A stretch of 64,000 nt of DNA from DATBJG01 sp963790545 (GTDB lineage Bacteria; Acidobacteriota; Vicinamibacteria; Vicinamibacterales; JAMQPK01). Shown piece by piece: positions 24,160 to 33,275 of this stretch; the stretch's first letter is position 1; each line of letters opens with the position of its first letter. The translations under genes and the position numbers were made by a program. Where the stretch lies: contig CAWBPA010000023.1 of assembly GCA_963790545.1 (NCBI GenBank), forward strand, positions 62,001 to 126,000, written 5' to 3'. The notes below the pieces were generated by a model that saw nothing but the letters and a program-made list of their open reading frames with translations, was not told where the DNA came from and did not search any database.

Positions 24160-26304
24160 TACTTCGCACCGCCCGTGTCGACGTCGGACGCCGGGAGCGA
24201 GAAGGCGATGTACTCACCGGAGTAGTTGCCACCGCTCACGGCGATGACGATGTACTGCCTGCCCGCCACGCGATATGTCATGGGCGAGCCACTCACGGGT
24301 GCCGGCATCCAGACCGCGCCAACTTCCTGGCCGGTATCCTTATTGTACGCGCGCATCATCGCGCCGCGTGGATGGTCTGGAGTGGTGGTGACCTGTGGGT
24401 CGCCGGCAATCACGATCGTTTTGGTGACGAGCACGCCAACACTGCCACCCTGGCCCGTCTTCGGAATATTCATGCCCTTCAATTTCGGGTGGTTTCGGAC
24501 GACATCTGGCGTATCGCCGTGCGGAACCTGCCACTTCAACTCCGCGTTTCGGAGGTCGATCGCGGCGAGCACGCCGTAGGGCGGCTTGACCATCGAGAGA
24601 CCTTCGACGCTGTTGAAGGATCGGGCGGGCTGAGCGGGGGCTGCTGCGGCGGGCGCGCGCAGCCGGCTCGCGCGGCCGCGGCACGTCCGCGTATGTCCCG
24701 GTTCCCGCGGCGACGCGCAGCCGGAACGGCTGGCCAACCACGCCGGCCTGATACGGGATGTCCGAGAACCCTGGTGGCGGTGGCGACACCGACTCGGGGG
24801 TGAACGCCGACATGTTCGCCTGTGCGTACACGATGCCTGTTTCGGGATCTGCGCCGGCTCCCGGCCAGTTCGTTCCGCCACTCGCATTCCCCAGGTTGAG
24901 TGCGCCGAGCAGGCCATCGACATTGCCGACGATGGGCGGGTTGTAGAGTGTCCCGCTAAACGGGTAATTGCCTCCCCACTTGTATCGCTTCATGTTCCCG
25001 AGCGCCTGCTCGCGCATCTCGGGTGTGAAGTCGATCAACTCGTCGGGAATCCTGAGGCCGGGGCGCCCGTACGCCGGAGGCTTGCTCGGGATCGGTTGGG
25101 TTGGCGCGTACCACTCGCCGGGAACATCGCCCGGCGGGACCGGCGTCTCGACGATTGGCCAGATCGGCTCGCCCGTCACGCGGTCGAACACGTACAGGAA
25201 TGTTTGCTTGCTCGGCTGCGCAACCAGCTTGCGGGGCTTCCCGTCGATCGTCACATCCAGGAGGATTGGGGCCGATGAGATGTCGTGATCCCAAATCGGA
25301 TGATGCACGAGCTGGAAGTGCCACTTTCGCTGGCCCGTCTTGAGGTCTACGCAGACCAGGCTCTCGCCAAACAGGTTGTTTCCCGGACGTTTGCCACCGT
25401 AGTAGTCGGACGAAGGCGACTCGACGGGCAGATAGACGAGGCCCAGTTCTTCGTCGACCGTGATCTGCGTCCACACGCCTGTGTTGCCATTGATGGCCCA
25501 GGAGCCGTTGAGCCAGGTGTCACCACCAACCTCGCCCGGACGAGGAATCGTGTTGAACGTCCACTGCAGCTTCCCCGTCCGCGCGTCGAAGGCGCGCACG
25601 AGTCCTTTGGTGTTGTTGTGGGTCGTGATCGTCATCCCTTCCTTCATCGACGATCCCACGATGATGGTGTCCTTGACGACCGTCGGTGTGGAGTGCAGCC
25701 CGATCTCGCCTGTCTCGAGATCGATCTGCTGACCGGTTCCGTAGACCACGCCCACCTTGAGATCCACGACTCCATCCTTACCGAACGACGGGATGGGCGC
25801 GCCTGTCTTCGCGTTGAGCGCAATCAGCCGGTAGCCTGGTGTGACGTACAGCACTCGATTGTCGCCTCGCCCGTCGGTCCAGTAGGCGAGACCACGGCCG
25901 GAGAGCTGTCGCGGCGCAGCCGCGCCGCGCGCTCCTTCGGGGTACCGATGCACCCACAGCAGCTCGCCGCTCTGCGCATCGAGTGCGACGACCGCTCGGC
26001 GAGTGCCGCCCGTCGTGTACAGCACGCCGCCCACCATCAGTGGCGTGCCCTCCAGCTTGTATTCGGGCCGCGTACCGAGACTGTCCGTCTTGAACCGCCA
26101 CGCTATTTCGAGCTTGTTGAAGTTGGTCGCGTTGATTTGATCGAGCGGTGAGTACTTCGTCCCGCGGAGATCGGCGGTGTAGTGGGGCCACTCACCATTG
26201 CCGGTCGAATGCGTGGGACCGGACTGACCGGACGTCCCGACCGAAAGCCAGAGCACGCCGAGCGCCAGGGTTGCGAGCGCGATGCGATGCACGGGTCGAA
26301 ACAT
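24159..26304 (-). CDS. PQQ-dependent dehydrogenase, exported, single frameshift
   Basis: The start at 26304 has a GGAGAG site and a signal peptide ending near SVGTSGQ. The eight-bladed quinoprotein propeller is clear: WPHYTADLRGTKYSPLDQIN, WRFKTDSLG, GVWTQITVDEELGLVYLPVE, WDHDISSAPILLDV and GALNLGNASGGTNWPGAGADP. One extra base near 24665-24685 breaks the frame. Beyond it the enzyme continues (LAAIDLRNAELKWQVPHGDT to GGNYSGEYIAFSLP) to a stop at 24159, ~715 residues in total. It oxidises an alcohol or sugar in the periplasm using PQQ; the substrate is unknown. It is the first gene of a four-gene operon with a cytochrome and a split NosR-like module. Confidence 0.9.
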
Positions 26305-26515
26305 GATGGGCTCTCCTTGCGAATCGAACGGATTAGGTCGTAGAGCGCTGCAATTTCGCAATGTGCTCAAAAGGCCTGCGCTGCGTACATTTGGTCGGGC
26401 GAGCCTGTCGCAAAGGAAATATACCGCATGCGGTCGTTTTGTTGACGACGAGTGTGGCTTGGGCACACAATCAAGGAACCGGGTATTTTGGCGGGCATAA
26501 TAGAGGAGCGCGCCG
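26305..26515. promoter_or_regulatory. Divergent promoter region
   Basis: 211 nt between the PQQ dehydrogenase (minus) and the copper monooxygenase fusion (plus), AT-richer than its neighbours. A possible -10 (CATAAT at about 26497) lies close to the plus-strand start, but no convincing -35 partner was found. It must control both units. Confidence 0.4.
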
Positions 26516-27874
26516 ATGGACGCGACACGAACGGCGGCGGCGTGGCGGGCTTGTGGTTCGGGCGCGGCAGCGCTCCTTGGAATCCTGTTCATGGCCTCGC
26601 CGGCACTGGCCGAAGGGTCGGTGAAGACGCCCGTCTTTACGAAGGACGTCGCGCCAATCCTCCAGGAGAAGTGCCAGGCCTGTCACCGGCCGGGCTACAT
26701 CGCGCCGATGTCGCTCGTGACGTTCGAGGAGACGCGTCCATGGGCGCGATCCATCAAAGCCCGTGTCCTTGCGCGCCAGATGCCACCTTGGCACATCGAC
26801 CCCTCAGTCGGGATCCAGCGCTTCGAGAACGACCGATCGCTTTCTGAAGACGAGATTGACACCATCGTCCGTTGGGTTGACGCGGGCTCGCCGCCGGGCG
26901 ACCCGAAGGACATGCCCCCGCCAAAGATCTTCGCCGACGACGATGTGTGGAACTTTGCCGGTCGTTTCGGGGGGCCGCCGGATCTCATCGTCAAGTCACC
27001 GGCGTACAGCACGCCTGCACAGGGGCTGGACCAGTGGTACAAGCCGGTCGTCGACACCGGCCTTACCGAGACACGTTGGGTGCGCGCGATCGAAATACGA
27101 CCCTCAACTGTGAAGGGCCGCCGAGTCACGCATCATGCGCTGGCGAGACTGCAGCAGGACGATCCCGATCAGAACCCCGCGTCAGATGGGGGCGGGGCCG
27201 GGCTTTTCATGGAGTGGGCCGTCGGCAAGCAGGGCGAGATGATGCGCCCGAACAGCGGCAAGCTGATGCTGCCGGGGGCGAGGATCATCTTCGAGGTTCA
27301 CTATCACGCCGTCGGTGAGCCGATTACCGATCAGGTCGAGCTCGGCATCTACTTCTATCCGAAGGGCCAGGAGCCGAAATATCGACAAGTGCTGGCCTCA
27401 CTCAGCAGCGTGGCCGGCGGCGCGCGAAACATCGATATTCCGCCAAACGGCACGTTCGTGAGCCAGAACTTCCACGTGATGAAACAGGCCGGGCGAGTCG
27501 AGAACTTCCAGCCGCACATGCACCTGCGCGGCAAGGCCATGTCGATGGAGGCCATTCTGCCGAACGGCACCACACAAATCCTCAGCCACGTCAACAACTT
27601 CAATTTCAACTGGCACAACAACTACGTGTACGCCAGCGATGCGGCGCCGCTGATGCCGAAAGGGACGATCCTCAAGATCACGTCCTGGTACGACAACACG
27701 ACGAGCAACAAGAACAATCCCAATCCCAATCAGTGGGTCGGCTTTGGCGACCGGACGGTCGACGAGATGGGGCATGCCTGGGTGAACATCACCTACATGA
27801 GCGACGAGGACTACCAGGCAGAGCTCGAGAAGAGGAAGGCGTCCGCAGTCGGTACGGAATCCGCGGCCCCTTAG
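26516..27874 (+). CDS. Cytochrome c - copper type II monooxygenase (PHM-like) fusion, exported
   Basis: The 452-residue product has a signal peptide (LLGILFMASPALA). A cytochrome c domain with CQACH (C53, C56, H57) is followed by a copper type II, ascorbate-dependent monooxygenase-like domain. Putative ligands are the HH pair in VTHHAL (~206-207) for the first site, and HYH (~262-264) plus HMHLRG (~334-336) for the second. A Met lies further on in DEMGHAW. The heme could replace ascorbate as the electron donor. It diverges from the PQQ operon and is followed 16 nt later by a partner gene. Confidence 0.82.
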   Translation: MDATRTAAAWRACGSGAAALLGILFMASPALAEGSVKTPVFTKDVAPILQEKCQACHRPGYIAPMSLVTFEETRPWARSIKARVLARQMPPWHIDPSVGIQRFENDRSLSEDEIDTIVRWVDAGSPPGDPKDMPPPKIFADDDVWNFAGRFGGPPDLIVKSPAYSTPAQGLDQWYKPVVDTGLTETRWVRAIEIRPSTVKGRRVTHHALARLQQDDPDQNPASDGGGAGLFMEWAVGKQGEMMRPNSGKLMLPGARIIFEVHYHAVGEPITDQVELGIYFYPKGQEPKYRQVLASLSSVAGGARNIDIPPNGTFVSQNFHVMKQAGRVENFQPHMHLRGKAMSMEAILPNGTTQILSHVNNFNFNWHNNYVYASDAAPLMPKGTILKITSWYDNTTSNKNNPNPNQWVGFGDRTVDEMGHAWVNITYMSDEDYQAELEKRKASAVGTESAAP

Positions 27875-27890
27875 CCAGGATCGTCACCGG

Positions 27891-28742
27891 ATGGGACCAT
27901 CCCGCAGGTCATCGGTCATCCTGATCGGTAGTGCCACGCTTGTCGTCTCGATCGCCGCCATGGCGGAGCGTCAGGTGCCGGCGCAGCTGCCGCTCGAACC
28001 CGTCCGTGAGACCGGCCAGAGTGTCACTGGCGCTTTCGAAGGATGGTACGAGAATCCGGACGGAAGCATCAGCGTGCTCGTCGGCTACTTCAATCGAAAC
28101 CAGAAAGAAACCCTCGATATCCCTGTTGGCCCGAACAACCGCATCGAGCCCGGCGGTCCCGATCGGGGTCAGCCCACACACTTCTTGCCGCGCCGCCAGT
28201 GGGGTGTCTTCGTGGTCAAGGTGCCCAGGGACTTCGGAAAGAACACACTGACGTGGACGATCGTTGCGAACGGTCACACCACCGTCATCCCGCTCAACCT
28301 CGATCCGCTGTGGATCGTGGCGCCATTCAAGGATGTGGCACTGGGGAACACACCGCCACGCATCAGGTTCGAGGAAAACGGCCCTGCGCATGAGGGGCCG
28401 CCAGATGGCATCAGTCAGTCCTACGCGACAACGGTGGCTCGTCCGCTCCCGCTGTCAGTGTGGGTGACCGACGATGGGGTTCGCCCGCCGGAAGGGCGGC
28501 CTCGGCCGTTGACGCCCAGCGTCACATGGAGCAAGTTTCGCGCATCCGGCGATGTGACCTTCGACAAAGCGCAGCCCGTTGTGGACGAGAAGACCGGTAG
28601 TGCGACGACGACTGCCACGTTCGCGACCGCCGGTGACTACATCTTGCGCGTGCAGGTGAACGATGCGACGGGTGAGGGCGGAGGCGGTTTCCAGTGTTGC
28701 TGGACGAACGCCCACGTGAAGGTGACGGTCAGCGATCGCTGA
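27891..28742 (+). CDS. Exported protein of unknown function, partner of the copper monooxygenase
   Basis: 283 residues with a signal peptide (SVILIGSATLVVSIAAMA) and a beta-rich body: FEGWYENPDGSISVLVGYFNRN and WGVFVVKVPRDFGKNTLTWTIVANG, then an Ig/PKD-like C-terminus (ATFATAGDYILRVQVNDATG). I do not recognise a named family. The 16-nt spacing makes it co-transcribed with the heme-copper monooxygenase fusion, which suggests a periplasmic accessory or structural role. It ends at a REP-like element. Confidence 0.7.
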   Translation: MGPSRRSSVILIGSATLVVSIAAMAERQVPAQLPLEPVRETGQSVTGAFEGWYENPDGSISVLVGYFNRNQKETLDIPVGPNNRIEPGGPDRGQPTHFLPRRQWGVFVVKVPRDFGKNTLTWTIVANGHTTVIPLNLDPLWIVAPFKDVALGNTPPRIRFEENGPAHEGPPDGISQSYATTVARPLPLSVWVTDDGVRPPEGRPRPLTPSVTWSKFRASGDVTFDKAQPVVDEKTGSATTTATFATAGDYILRVQVNDATGEGGGGFQCCWTNAHVKVTVSDR

Positions 28743-28794
28743 GACGCTACGACGGCAAACTTCGAGAGGTGTAGCGTCCGGCTTCAGCCGGACG
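28743..28794. repeat. REP-like element with GACGCTAC / GTAGCGTC arms
   Basis: GACGCTAC at 28743 is mirrored by GTAGCGTC at 28771, and the latter opens a hairpin GTCCGGC-TTCA-GCCGGAC. It fills the gap between the convergent stops at 28742 and 28808 and may terminate both transcripts. Confidence 0.75.
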
Positions 28795-28807
28795 GAGCAC
28801 TCCACTT

Positions 28808-30304
28808 CTACATCCAATCCAGCGAGCGGCCGACGGCCTTCGTCCATCGTTGAAGCATCTGCTGTCGCGCCTGGTCCTCCATCTGGGGATGCCACCGGTG
28901 GCTCTCGACCCAGCGCACTCTGAGATCGTCGACACTGCCGAAGGCGCCGATGGCCAGACCCGCCGCAAACGCCGCGCCCAGCGCGGTTGTCTCCTTGATC
29001 TTCGGCCGCACCACAGCACGATTGACGATGTCAGCCTGAAACTGCATCAGGAGTTCGTCGTCCGTCATTCCCCCGTCGACGCGCAACGTCTCGAGGCTCA
29101 CGCCGGAGTCCTTTTCCATCGCCTGGAGGACCTCCCACGTTTGAAACGCCGTCGCCTCGAGCACGGCACGGGCGATGTGTCCCCGATTGGAGAATCGTGT
29201 GAGACCAATGATGGTGCCGCGGGCGCCGTCGTTCCAGTGCGGCGCGTAGAGCCCTGAGAAGGCCGGCACGAAATAGACGCCGCCGTTGTCCGGCACGGTC
29301 AACGCGAGCGTCTCGATCTCCGAGCTGCGCTGGATCAACGTGAGATTGTCGCGCACCCACTGCACGAGTGCGCCGGTGACGGCGATGCTGCCCTCGAGCG
29401 CATAGTGAGGCGCCTCGCTGCCAAGCCGGTACGCCACCGTCGTCAACAGCCCGCTCTTGGAGCGGACGGCGGATTCGCCGGTGTTCAACAGGAGAAAGCA
29501 GCCAGTACCGTACGTGTTCTTGGCTTCACCCGCACGAAAGCAGGTCTGACCGACGAGCGCCGCCTGTTGATCGCCAAGAATGCCCGTAATGGGCACGCCT
29601 TCGATCGGCTCGGCGCGCGAGGTCCCGTATCGTTCGCTGCTCGAGCGGATGGACGGCAGCATGGCGCGCGGAATATCGAACGTGGCAAGCAGGTCCGCGT
29701 CCCAGTCGAGCGTATCGAGGTTCATCAACTGGGTCCGGCTGGCATTGGTCACGTCGGTCACGTGCAGTCCGCCGTGGACGCCGCCGGTCAGCTGCCACAC
29801 GAGGAAGGTGTCGATGTTCCCAAACAGCGCGTCACCCCTGTCGGCAAGTTCGCGCGCGCCGCTGACGTGGTCGAGAATCCAGCGAATCTTCAGGCTGCTG
29901 AAATAGCTCGAGAGCGGCAGGCCGGTGCGAGACCGAAAGAACTCCACGCCAGGTCGTGCCGTGTATTTGGGCAGGTATTCGGCTACGCGCGTGTCCTGCC
30001 AGACGAGTGCGTTGCCAAGCGGTGTGCCCGTGCGCCGATCCCAGACAACGGTCGTCTCACGCTGATTCGTGATGCCGATGGCCGCGAGATCGCTCGGCTT
30101 CAGTCCTCCCGACCGAAGGGCTGCGGCAATCACGGTCTGCGTGTTGCGCCAGATCTCGATCGGATCGTGCTCCACCCAGCCCGGTTGCGGATAGATCTGC
30201 GCGTGCTCGATCTGGGACTCGGCGACGATACGCGTGTCATCGTCGAAGATGATGAAGCGGGTGCTGCTGGTGCCCTGGTCGATCGCGCCTATATAGGTCG
30301 GCAC
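28808..30304 (-). CDS. glpK: Glycerol kinase
   Basis: This 498-residue FGGY-family kinase phosphorylates glycerol to sn-glycerol-3-phosphate with ATP. Marks: the N-terminal phosphate loop GAIDQGTSSTRFIIFD, ITNQRETTVVWDR, the FGGY signature region near ILGDQQAALVGQTC, and DNGGVYFVPAFSGLYAPHW. The C-terminal LRVDGGMTDDELLMQFQAD is also typical. Length and motifs fit GlpK rather than xylulose kinase. No glycerol facilitator or glycerol-3-phosphate dehydrogenase is adjacent. The next gene upstream on the same strand is the tannase-like enzyme, ending 73 nt before it. Confidence 0.95.
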   Translation of the reverse strand: MPTYIGAIDQGTSSTRFIIFDDDTRIVAESQIEHAQIYPQPGWVEHDPIEIWRNTQTVIAAALRSGGLKPSDLAAIGITNQRETTVVWDRRTGTPLGNALVWQDTRVAEYLPKYTARPGVEFFRSRTGLPLSSYFSSLKIRWILDHVSGARELADRGDALFGNIDTFLVWQLTGGVHGGLHVTDVTNASRTQLMNLDTLDWDADLLATFDIPRAMLPSIRSSSERYGTSRAEPIEGVPITGILGDQQAALVGQTCFRAGEAKNTYGTGCFLLLNTGESAVRSKSGLLTTVAYRLGSEAPHYALEGSIAVTGALVQWVRDNLTLIQRSSEIETLALTVPDNGGVYFVPAFSGLYAPHWNDGARGTIIGLTRFSNRGHIARAVLEATAFQTWEVLQAMEKDSGVSLETLRVDGGMTDDELLMQFQADIVNRAVVRPKIKETTALGAAFAAGLAIGAFGSVDDLRVRWVESHRWHPQMEDQARQQMLQRWTKAVGRSLDWM

Positions 30305-30377
30305 GAATGTCTCCTCGTGTCAGCTCCGGTAGCGCGGCCAGCCCGGCACGGAAAAGGGCGGTAAGCGTTGCACGAAC

Positions 30378-31982
30378 TCAACGCCTGTCGTTTGCGCGTG
30401 CGGATGTCCGCGCCGGTGCCTTCCCGGGCGCTTCACAGCGAAAGTTCTCAGCGGCGTCCACGCTCCCGCGGCCCGTGTAACGAGCCACGTTCGGATACGC
30501 GCAGAGCGGTCGAGTGCGATCGACCACGCCACTGCTGGGGGCATGCGACGCGACGACACGCGTCGGCGCGACACCGCGTTCCACCCAGTTTTCGAGCGCG
30601 GTCAACATATCGAACCTGTTGGGTCCGGGGCCATTGCCCTGGCAGTGATGCATACCCGGGACCATGAACAACCTGGCAAACCGATCGGTCTCGTCTCGCC
30701 CGCCCGCCGCCTTGACGACCTCCTCGTAGTAGCGGAGCGTGCCCAGGGCGCTGATGCCCGGATCCGCCCATCCGTGATAGAGGATCAGTTTTCCGCCACG
30801 CTTCTGAAGTGCGCTGAGGTTCGAATCGGTCGGGCTGAACGTCTGCGCCTGCTGAGCGAGTTTTGGCCAGTCGCGCGCCAGGCTGAATGCCTTCAGGTTG
30901 AAATTCGGGTCATCCTCCGGGTAGCCGAGGAACCTCATGTACCCGTCCTGGAAACGGAAGCCCAATGGTGCTGTCGGGCCGAACGTGAGGCTGCCGTCGG
31001 CACCCACGACCGGTTCGCCGGTCCCGGTAATCCACGCTTGCCAGCCGGACGTCCCGTCTTCGTGACCAGGCGGTATTCCAGAAAGCACCGCGCCGCCGGG
31101 ACCTGGCAGGTCCGCATAGATGGCTTTTACCGTTTCGAGCTGACCGGCCGTCAGGCAGTCGGGACCGTCGGCGCCCGAGCACTTGAGTGTCTCGGGACGG
31201 AAATCACACGCACGCGGATCGTCGATCAGTCCGTCGACCAGACCGTCCTTGCCGTCACAGCTGGCGAGCGCCGCTTTCGAGACGAGGGTGAGCTTCGATG
31301 CCGGAATGGCCCGCTCCGGTGATGCGAGCATCGCCTGATACACGAGAGTGCGGCGCAGGGACCCCAGCGTGCCGAACGATGGATCGCCGGCGATGATTCC
31401 GTCGAAGTCTTCCGGGTATCGCTGCGCCTCCATGAGTGCCTGCCGTCCGCCGTTGGAGCACCCATTGAAATAGCCATAGCGAGGCGCGCTGCCGTAGTAG
31501 GCCTGCGTGAGCGCCTTCGCGGCGACGGCCGTCACGTGTGTGCCGCGGTGGCCCCAGTCGATCTCTTTTGCCGGATTGTTGAGAGCCCAGCGTGCATCGG
31601 TGGCCACGCCTTGATGTCCAGTGTCGGTCGAAGCCGATGCGTATCCGCGCTCGAGCCCCGCTCGAAGTGAACCAATCGATCCGGCGAAGCCACCGACGCC
31701 TTCAAAATAAAATTTGCCGTTCCATGCCGCGGGCAGTCCGAGCCGGAAGTTGACCGTGTTGCCAGGTGTCGCCACGTGTCCGTCGACGAGGCAGTGCTGT
31801 GGAACGGTGTCGGATGCTGGCACGATGGATGCCCCGGTCAGGGTCGTTCCTGCGGGCGCTTTCGCCTCCAGGTTTGCCACAGCGCATTCAACAACATGGC
31901 TCACGGACTGCGCGGACGAGAGGCTCGCGGACGCTGCAGCCAGCACGAGTGCGGCTACGCTCATCGGGGAGACACTTCGCAT
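30378..31982 (-). CDS. Tannase/feruloyl esterase family protein, exported
   Basis: 534 residues from the start at 31982, which gives a signal peptide (VAALVLAAASASLSSAQ). It has the tannase-family alpha/beta hydrolase core: the nucleophile Ser in GCSNGGRQALMEAQRYP, Asp in HGWADPGISALGTLRYY, and His in FMVPGMHHCQGNGPG. Paired Cys residues typical of the family are present. It would cleave esters of phenolic acids from plant material in the periplasm or outside the cell. A longer start at 32063 overlaps the thiolase gene and is rejected. The exact ester cannot be told. Confidence 0.88.
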   Translation of the reverse strand: MRSVSPMSVAALVLAAASASLSSAQSVSHVVECAVANLEAKAPAGTTLTGASIVPASDTVPQHCLVDGHVATPGNTVNFRLGLPAAWNGKFYFEGVGGFAGSIGSLRAGLERGYASASTDTGHQGVATDARWALNNPAKEIDWGHRGTHVTAVAAKALTQAYYGSAPRYGYFNGCSNGGRQALMEAQRYPEDFDGIIAGDPSFGTLGSLRRTLVYQAMLASPERAIPASKLTLVSKAALASCDGKDGLVDGLIDDPRACDFRPETLKCSGADGPDCLTAGQLETVKAIYADLPGPGGAVLSGIPPGHEDGTSGWQAWITGTGEPVVGADGSLTFGPTAPLGFRFQDGYMRFLGYPEDDPNFNLKAFSLARDWPKLAQQAQTFSPTDSNLSALQKRGGKLILYHGWADPGISALGTLRYYEEVVKAAGGRDETDRFARLFMVPGMHHCQGNGPGPNRFDMLTALENWVERGVAPTRVVASHAPSSGVVDRTRPLCAYPNVARYTGRGSVDAAENFRCEAPGKAPARTSARANDRR

Positions 31983-32022
31983 GATCAGTTCCTTTCTACC
32001 GACCGGTCGGACGGCACTGATC

Positions 32023-33207
32023 CTACCATCGCTCGAACAGCGCCGCCGCGCCCTGCCCCCCACTGACGCACATCGTCACCACGCCGAACCGCGCCCGGCG
32101 GGCCGTCATGGCGCTGGCCAGGGTGCCGACCAGTCGCGACCCGGTCATTCCGAATGGATGGCCGATCGCGATCGACCCGCCGTTCACGTTGAGCCGCTCC
32201 ATCGGGATGCCGAGCCGGTCGCGGCAATACACAACCTGGCACGCGAACGCTTCGTTCAACTCCCACAGATCGATATCCTCGACACGCAGACCGTGCCTGG
32301 CGAGCAGCTTTGGCACCGCAAACACGGGCCCGATTCCCATCTCGTCGGGCTCGCACGCGGCCACCGCGAATCCACGGAAGACCACCAGCGGCGTGACGCC
32401 AAGGGCTGCCGCGCGTTCGCTCGACATGAGCAGCGTCGCCGAGGCACCGTCCGAGAGCTGCGACGAGTTGCCGGCTGTGACCGTGCCCGCCCCGCTGGTC
32501 GTGTCGAAGACAGGCGGCAGCTTCAGCAGTCCGTCCAGCGTGGTGTCCGGCCGGTTGCACTCGTCGCGATCGACGCACACCTCTTCATCGCCCGTCTTGT
32601 CGCCTGTCTTCTTGTCCACGATCGCGCGCGTCACGCGGATTGGAGCCACTTCGGCAGCAAAGAACCCCGCAGTCTGTGCATCGGCTGTCCGCCGCTGGCT
32701 CGCGGCGGCGTATTCATCCTGATCGCGCCGGCTTATCGCATAGCGCCTGGCCACCACTTCTGCCGTGTCGCCCATTGCCATGTATATACCTGGGTACTTC
32801 TCGTGCACCCATGGGTTGGGGGAACTGTCGCGCTTCAGCATCGTGATCGACTCGACGCCGCCGCCGATGGTCGCGGCCGCGCCTTCCTGCAGGATCATGT
32901 GGGCCGCCTGTGCGATCGCCTGCAGTCCAGAGCTGCAGAACCGGTTCAGCGTCAGGCCCGGAGTGGTGACGGGCAGACCCGCGCGCAGCGCGGCAACTCG
33001 GGCAATGTTGTGGCCCTGCGCGCCGTGAGGCTGTCCACAGCCGAGGAGGACATCGTCGATTTCGCGCGCGTCGAGCTGTGGCACCTTGCGCAGCACATCG
33101 GTAATGCAGTGCGCCGCGAGATCGTCGGGGCGCGTCATGTTGAACGAGCCACGATGTGACTTGGCCAGCGGCGTGCGGCTGCTGGCGACGACAACGGCTT
33201 CTCTCAT
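32023..33207 (-). CDS. Acetyl-CoA acyltransferase (thiolase)
   Basis: This 394-residue type II thiolase has the standard length. Active-site marks: the acyl-accepting Cys in NRFCSSGLQ, the His in GHPFGMTGSRLVGTL, and the second Cys in CVSGGQGAA near the C-terminus. It cleaves 3-ketoacyl-CoA with CoA in the last step of beta-oxidation. It is the outer gene of the acyl-CoA island, divergent by 68 nt from the phosphotransferase at 33276, so the two may share a control region. Confidence 0.93.
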   Translation of the reverse strand: MREAVVVASSRTPLAKSHRGSFNMTRPDDLAAHCITDVLRKVPQLDAREIDDVLLGCGQPHGAQGHNIARVAALRAGLPVTTPGLTLNRFCSSGLQAIAQAAHMILQEGAAATIGGGVESITMLKRDSSPNPWVHEKYPGIYMAMGDTAEVVARRYAISRRDQDEYAAASQRRTADAQTAGFFAAEVAPIRVTRAIVDKKTGDKTGDEEVCVDRDECNRPDTTLDGLLKLPPVFDTTSGAGTVTAGNSSQLSDGASATLLMSSERAAALGVTPLVVFRGFAVAACEPDEMGIGPVFAVPKLLARHGLRVEDIDLWELNEAFACQVVYCRDRLGIPMERLNVNGGSIAIGHPFGMTGSRLVGTLASAMTARRARFGVVTMCVSGGQGAAALFERW

Positions 33208-33275
33208 GGATGACTCCGGCGCATGTCGTATATGATGCGCGTCCGACGGCTGGATTGATCGACGCCCACGGCCCG

